A DNA stretch of 47,519 nucleotides from Beijerinckiaceae bacterium (lineage in GTDB: Bacteria; Pseudomonadota; Alphaproteobacteria; Rhizobiales; Beijerinckiaceae). Below the pieces are notes generated by a model, which searched no databases, had not been told where the DNA came from, and saw nothing but the letters and a program-made list of their open reading frames with translations. How positions within the stretch are numbered: the first letter of the stretch is position 1; every line of letters begins with the position of its first letter. Below, piece by piece: positions 42,921 through 47,519 of the stretch. Where the stretch lies: assembly GCA_025458025.1 (NCBI GenBank), contig JALOTF010000009.1, positions 1 to 47,519 of the forward strand. Reading direction: 5' to 3'. Made by a program: the position numbers and the translations under genes.

Positions 42921-43058
42921 TCGCACGTGGGCCGCGCTGCAACGCCGCATCCGCCGCCCATCCGGGCAGGCGGGTGCGCGTTGATGTTGCATGTGCGAAA
43001 TGACGTTGGCCTTGCTGTGCAGCTTCTGTATTCTGAGCGAGCAAGGAGCGCGCACGTC

Positions 43059-44210
43059 GTGAAAAACATTTCATCCATTTGCATTGCGGCTGGCCTGTTG
43101 CTGGGCCTTCCCCTGGGCCATACGGCGATGGCGCAAGGCGCGATGCCTCCGCCACCCGTGCAGGTTGCGGCGCCTCTCTCGCGCAAGATCACGCTCTGGG
43201 ACGAATACACCGGCCGCTTCGAGGCGCGCGAACAGGTGGAAGTGCGCGCCCGCGTCTCAGGCTTCATCGAGAAGATCCATTTTCAGGATGGCCAGCCGGT
43301 GAAGAAGGGCGATCTGCTTTTCACCATCGACCAGCGTTCTTTCCAGTTCACGGCAGATGCCGCGCAGGCGGAAGTCGAGCGCGCCAAGGCGCAGGTCGCG
43401 CTCGCCGAGAACGAGGTGGAGCGCGCCGAGGGCCTGACCCGCAACCAGACCATCACCGTGCGCGATCTGGACCAGCGCAAGGCGAACCTCGCCAGCGCCC
43501 GGGCCTTGCTCGCCTCGGCGGAAGCCAATCTGAAGCAGGCGCAGCTCAACCTCGAATGGACTGAAGTTCGCGCACCCATTTCGGGCCGCATTTCGGATCG
43601 TCGCGTCGACGCCGGAAACCTCATTTCCGGCGGGCAGGGGGCGACCCTGCTGACGAACATCATCAGCATCGACCCCGTGAACTTCGTCTTCGAGGCCTCG
43701 GAAGCCGATTACATCCGCTACACACGCTTCATGCAGAATGGCAATCGCGCGCCCGGTCGGCAGAACCCGCTGCCCGTGCGTGTGCGCCTCGCCGACGAGA
43801 CCGAGTGGAAGCGCGAGGGCAAGCTGGAATTCGTCGATAACCAGCTTAATGCCCGCTCCGGCACCATCCGCGCTCGCGCGATCTTCGAAAACAAGGACCA
43901 GTTCCTCACCCCGGGCACCTTCGGGCGCATGCAGCTTTTCGCCGGGGAGGTCGATGCCCTTCTCGTGCCCGATGCGGTAATTGTCTCCGACCAGACCATG
44001 AAGATCGTGCTGACCGTCGGCCCGGAGAACAAGATCGTGCCGAAGCCCGTGAGCCTCGGGCCGATCGTCGATGGCCTGCGCGTGGTGCGCGGCGGGCTCG
44101 CGCCTGATGACAAGGTGGTCATCAACGGGCTTGCGAACCCCATGGTACGGCCCGGCGCGCCTGTTCAGCCGCAGCCCGGCGAGATCAAGCCGCCGCCGGC
44201 CCGTCCGTAA
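43059..44210 (+). CDS. RND periplasmic adaptor, MexE-like
   Basis: 383 aa from a GTG at 43059, chosen because AAGGAG lies about 10 bp upstream and it opens directly onto a signal peptide (KNISSICIAAGLLLGLPLGH, cut near AMAQG). The frame is open further upstream to 42927. Domains: lipoyl half RVSGFIEKIHFQDGQPVKKG, coiled-coil hairpin about 95-160, second lipoyl half TEVRAPISGRISDRRVDAG, beta-barrel with LEFVDNQLNARSGTIRARA (MexE-like), and a Pro-rich tail. It links the permease at 44268 to a TolC-type channel encoded elsewhere. Confidence 0.88.
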   Translation: MKNISSICIAAGLLLGLPLGHTAMAQGAMPPPPVQVAAPLSRKITLWDEYTGRFEAREQVEVRARVSGFIEKIHFQDGQPVKKGDLLFTIDQRSFQFTADAAQAEVERAKAQVALAENEVERAEGLTRNQTITVRDLDQRKANLASARALLASAEANLKQAQLNLEWTEVRAPISGRISDRRVDAGNLISGGQGATLLTNIISIDPVNFVFEASEADYIRYTRFMQNGNRAPGRQNPLPVRVRLADETEWKREGKLEFVDNQLNARSGTIRARAIFENKDQFLTPGTFGRMQLFAGEVDALLVPDAVIVSDQTMKIVLTVGPENKIVPKPVSLGPIVDGLRVVRGGLAPDDKVVINGLANPMVRPGAPVQPQPGEIKPPPARP

Positions 44211-44267
44211 AACCGGCGTGGCCTGGCCACGCGTCGCATTGCCGATACCCTGTTTCGAGGCGCCGCC

Positions 44268-47200
44268 ATGTTCCGGTTCTCCCATTTCTTCATCGATCGC
44301 CCGATTTTCGCGAGCGTGCTCTCGATCCTGCTCACCATCATGGGACTGATCGCGCAGCGCGCGCTGCCGATTTCGGAATATCCCGAAATCGCGCCGCCCA
44401 CGGTCAGCATCACCGCAGCTTATCCCGGCGCATCCGCCGAGATCATCGCCGCGACCGTGGCAGCACCCATCGAGCAGGAGGTGAACGGCGTCGACAACAT
44501 GCTCTACATCTCGTCCCAATCGACGGGTGACGGGCGCGTCTCGATCAATGTCGTCTTCAAGCCGGGCACCAATATCGATCAGGCGCAGGTGCTGGTGCAG
44601 AACCGCGTCTCCGGCGCCGAAGCCCGCTTGCCGGAGGAGGTGCGCCGGCAGGGCGTGCAGGTGCGGAAGGCCTCGCCGGATCTGATGATGGTCATTCACA
44701 TGACCTCGCCTGATGGCAGCCGCGACCAGCAGTATATCTCGAATTACGCCACCCTCTTCGTAAAGGATGTGCTGGGCCGCGTGGATGGCGTGGGCAGCAT
44801 CAGCGTCTTCGGTGCGCGCGATTATTCGATGCGCATCTGGCTTGATCCGGCGCGTGTTTCCGCGCGCAATCTCACGGCCGGCGAGGTGATCGCGGCCCTG
44901 CGCGCGGCGAATGTGCAGGTCGCGGCGGGTTCCATCAACCAGCCGCCGGCAAGCTCTGATGCCGCCTTCCAGCTCTCCGTGCAGACGCTCGGGCGCCTCA
45001 CGGATATCGAGGAATTCGGCAACATCATCGTGCGTTCCGATGCGAATGGCGTGGTGCGCGTGCGTGATATCGCCCGTACGGAACTGGGTAGCCAAGATTA
45101 TTCGATCAACGCCTATCTCAACAACAAGAACGCGGTGGCGATCGGCATCTTCCAGCGCCCCGGCTCGAACGCGCTGGCCACGGCCGAGGCGCTCCAGCGC
45201 GAGATGGCCCGGATGGCCGAAACCTTCCCCACGGGTCTCGGTTATTCCACGGTCTACAACCCCACGGAATTCATCCAGCAATCGGTGAACGAGGTCGTCA
45301 AGACCCTGCTCGAAGCCACCCTGCTAGTGATCGTGGTGGTCATCCTCTTCCTGCAAAGCTGGCGCGCGGCGATCATCCCGATCATCGCGATTCCCGTCAG
45401 CCTCGTGGGCACCTTCCTGGTGATGGCGATGGTCGGCGTGTCGTTCAACACGCTCTCGCTGTTCGGGCTCGTGCTCGCCATCGGCATCGTCGTGGATGAC
45501 GCGATCGTCGTAGTGGAGAACGTCGAGCGCTACCTGCGGGAGGGGCATTCACCGAAGGAAGCCGCGCACAAGACCATGGATGAAGTGGGCGGCGCGCTGA
45601 TTGCAATCGCGCTCGTGCTCTGCGCGGTGTTCATTCCCACAGCCTTCATCCAGGGCCTTCAGGGCTCGTTCTACAAGCAATTCGCGATCACCATTGCGGC
45701 TTCCACCGCGATTTCCGCGCTTGTCTCGCTCACGCTGTCGCCGGCCATGGCGGCGATCCTGCTGAAGCCGCATGATCCGCATCACAAGGCGGGTGGCGCT
45801 TTGGGGGCCCCGGTTCGCGCCTTCTTCAATGGCTTCAACCGCGCCTTCGAGGCGATGTCGAACCGCTACGGCGCGCTGACGGCACGGATGATCCGCTTTT
45901 CCTTCGGCGTGCTCGTGGTCTATGGCGGCCTGATTGCTCTGACAGCCTACCAGCTGCGCATTGTCCCGACTGGCCTCATCCCGCAGCTCGATCGCGGCTA
46001 TCTCATCGTGGCCTTCCAGCTGCCGCCGGGTTCGACGCTGGAGCGGTCCGATGCCGTGGTGCGTCGTGCCTCGGATATCCTGCTCAGCCGCAAGGGCGTG
46101 AAGAACGCGGTGGCTTTCGTGGGCCTCGATGGCGCGACCTTCACCAATGCGCCGAATGCCGGTGTGGTCTTCGTGACGCTCTCGGATTTCGCCGAGCGCG
46201 AGAAGCTGGAACTCACGAGCAAGGACATCCTGAACGACCTGCGCCGGCAGATGTTCACGATTCCCGAGGCCTTCGCGCTGGTCATCGAGCCGCCTGCGGT
46301 GCCGGGCATCGGCACGGGTGGTGGCCTCAAGGGCTACGTGCAGGATCGCGGTGGTCGTGGCCTTCCCGCGCTGGAAGGTGCGGCATGGATCGTCGCGGGT
46401 TCGGCCAATCAGGTGCCGGGCATCGTGCAGGGCTACACGCTCTTCTCTACGCGTACCCCGCAAATCTATGCCGATATCGACCGCACGAAATCCGAGATGC
46501 TCGGCGTGCCGATCAACCGCGTCTTCGAGACGCTCTCGGTCTATATGGGCTCGGCCTTCGTGAACGATTTCAATGTTCTCGGCCGCACCTATCGCGTCAC
46601 CGCGCAGGCCGACAACCCCTATCGCCTCGATCTGCGTGATGTCGCGAACCTCAAGACCCGCAACGTCGATGGCGAGATGGTGCCGATCGGTTCGGTCGCG
46701 AATTTCTCGAACATCACCGGCGCCTATCGCGTGCCGCGCTACAACCTCTACCCCGCAGCGGAAGTCTCGGTTGCGCTCGCGCCGGGCTATTCCTCGGGGC
46801 AGGGCATCGCGGCCATCGAGAAAATCGCGCGCGAACGCCTGCCCTCGGGCTTCGGCTTCGAATGGACGGAAATCGCGCTGCAGGAAAAGCTTTCGGGCAA
46901 CACCACCATCATCGCTTTCGTGCTGGCGGTGGTGTTCGTCTACCTGCTGCTCGCCGCGCTTTACGAAAGCTGGCTGCTGCCCCTCGCGGTCATCCTCATC
47001 GTGCCGATGTGTATCCTCGCCGCAATGATCGGCGTCAGGATCGCGGGGCTTGATCGCAACATCCTTGTCGATATCGGCCTCGTGGTGCTGGTTGGCCTTG
47101 CGGCGAAGAACGCGATTCTCATCGTGGAATTCGCGAAACAGGCGGAGGATGAAGGGCAGGATCGGGTGAAGGCCGCTATTGAGGCCGCGCGCACGCGCCT

Positions 47201-47435
47201 CCGGCCGATCCTCATGACGTCGCTCGCCTTCATTCTCGGTGTGCTGCCGCTGGTGATCGCGCAAGGCGCGGGCGCAGAGATGCGCCAGTCGCTGGGCATC
47301 GCGGTCTTCGCGGGCATGATCGGCGTGACGATTTTCGGGCTGCTCTTCACGCCGGTCTTCTATGTGGTGACGCGCTGGCTTGCCTCGCGCCTCAGCCGCA
47401 AGCCGCGCGAAGCCGTGGAGCCGCCTGCGGCCTGA
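44268..47435 (+). CDS. RND multidrug efflux permease, HAE1 family (MexF/AcrB-like)
   Basis: 1055 aa, full length. The N-terminus FFIDRPIFASVLSILLTIMG, the proton-relay Asp pair in IGIVVDDAIVVVENVER (TM4) and the Lys in GLAAKNAILIVEF (TM10) are canonical for hydrophobe/amphiphile exporters. Gln-rich porter segments (SSQSTGDGRVSINVVF) are also present. It follows its adaptor by 57 bp. No local regulator or outer-membrane gene is visible, although one could lie beyond the right edge. Substrates are likely small amphipathic toxins; this cannot be narrowed. Confidence 0.92.
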   Translation: MFRFSHFFIDRPIFASVLSILLTIMGLIAQRALPISEYPEIAPPTVSITAAYPGASAEIIAATVAAPIEQEVNGVDNMLYISSQSTGDGRVSINVVFKPGTNIDQAQVLVQNRVSGAEARLPEEVRRQGVQVRKASPDLMMVIHMTSPDGSRDQQYISNYATLFVKDVLGRVDGVGSISVFGARDYSMRIWLDPARVSARNLTAGEVIAALRAANVQVAAGSINQPPASSDAAFQLSVQTLGRLTDIEEFGNIIVRSDANGVVRVRDIARTELGSQDYSINAYLNNKNAVAIGIFQRPGSNALATAEALQREMARMAETFPTGLGYSTVYNPTEFIQQSVNEVVKTLLEATLLVIVVVILFLQSWRAAIIPIIAIPVSLVGTFLVMAMVGVSFNTLSLFGLVLAIGIVVDDAIVVVENVERYLREGHSPKEAAHKTMDEVGGALIAIALVLCAVFIPTAFIQGLQGSFYKQFAITIAASTAISALVSLTLSPAMAAILLKPHDPHHKAGGALGAPVRAFFNGFNRAFEAMSNRYGALTARMIRFSFGVLVVYGGLIALTAYQLRIVPTGLIPQLDRGYLIVAFQLPPGSTLERSDAVVRRASDILLSRKGVKNAVAFVGLDGATFTNAPNAGVVFVTLSDFAEREKLELTSKDILNDLRRQMFTIPEAFALVIEPPAVPGIGTGGGLKGYVQDRGGRGLPALEGAAWIVAGSANQVPGIVQGYTLFSTRTPQIYADIDRTKSEMLGVPINRVFETLSVYMGSAFVNDFNVLGRTYRVTAQADNPYRLDLRDVANLKTRNVDGEMVPIGSVANFSNITGAYRVPRYNLYPAAEVSVALAPGYSSGQGIAAIEKIARERLPSGFGFEWTEIALQEKLSGNTTIIAFVLAVVFVYLLLAALYESWLLPLAVILIVPMCILAAMIGVRIAGLDRNILVDIGLVVLVGLAAKNAILIVEFAKQAEDEGQDRVKAAIEAARTRLRPILMTSLAFILGVLPLVIAQGAGAEMRQSLGIAVFAGMIGVTIFGLLFTPVFYVVTRWLASRLSRKPREAVEPPAA

Positions 47436-47448
47436 GGCAAGCGCGATA

Positions 47449-47478
47449 GCAGCGGCTGGCATATCCGCCGCCTGCTTT
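47449..47478 (+). terminator. Possible terminator after the HAE1 pump gene
   Basis: GCAGCGGC (47449-47456) pairs with GCCGCCTGC (47467-47475) with one bulged base, followed by TTT. It lies 14 bp after the stop. Stem is good, T-tract short. No further gene is recognisable before the window ends at 47519. Confidence 0.4.
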
Positions 47479-47519
47479 CCCGTCCATCAAGCCATGGGCG
47501 GATTTTCCCGCAAAGGTTG

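Noticed and set aside
42921-43058. GC-rich inverted repeats after the third DctM gene as a terminator
   Set aside because: Stems are short and overlapping, and no T-run follows; not distinguishable from background.
45549-47462. 637-codon open frame antisense to the HAE1 pump
   Set aside because: Same cause: reverse-strand shadow of a GC-rich coding sequence.

Overview
The window is a GC-rich stretch of an alphaproteobacterial chromosome, most likely from a member of the Hyphomicrobiales (Rhizobiales). The best markers are at the left edge: the N-terminus of FabA divergent from an Irr-type Fur-family regulator that carries the Bradyrhizobium-style heme regulatory Cys-Pro motif. Beyond the order I cannot name the organism.

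Layout. 1-4183 is a housekeeping stretch: fabA (partial), irr, an SH3-domain secreted protein, a D-2-hydroxyacid dehydrogenase, an NDUFA9-like NAD(P)-binding protein, a small membrane protein and tRNA-Leu(CAG). 4184-6546 looks like a small accessory insertion beside the tRNA: about 570 bp without genes, a soluble tandem-PAS chemoreceptor of BdlA-like architecture, and the C-terminal remnant of an IS3-family transposase. 6547-11321 is a DUF2892 / membrane-fusion protein / RND-pump operon divergent from an ArsR-family repressor whose two cysteines have the same spacing as the persulfide sensors SqrR and BigR.

11669-29662 is a catabolic region. A VOC protein and a complete dipeptide-type ABC transporter (plus strand), with a second, signal-less substrate-binding-like protein, converge on a hydantoinase-type amidohydrolase, a DapA-family lyase, a GntR/FCD regulator, a flavin-reductase-like protein and a hydantoin/Asp-Glu-type racemase. 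A second complete dipeptide-type ABC transporter (minus strand) lies on the far side. No N-carbamoylase is present. A zeta-class GST (maleylacetoacetate isomerase-like) follows.

30605-42920 holds three TRAP transporters. The middle one forms an operon with an FCD-family GntR regulator and two enolase-superfamily enzymes, which suggests sugar-acid uptake and dehydration. 43059-47435 is a MexEF-like RND pump without an outer-membrane gene.

A recurring design feature is an intrinsic-terminator-like hairpin directly after the substrate-binding-protein gene in both ABC operons and in the two TRAP operons where that gene comes first. It should give excess binding protein over membrane subunits. 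The most interesting candidate system is the putative sulfur-responsive RND operon at 6547-11321, supported by paired cysteines in the regulator and a matching operator-like site.
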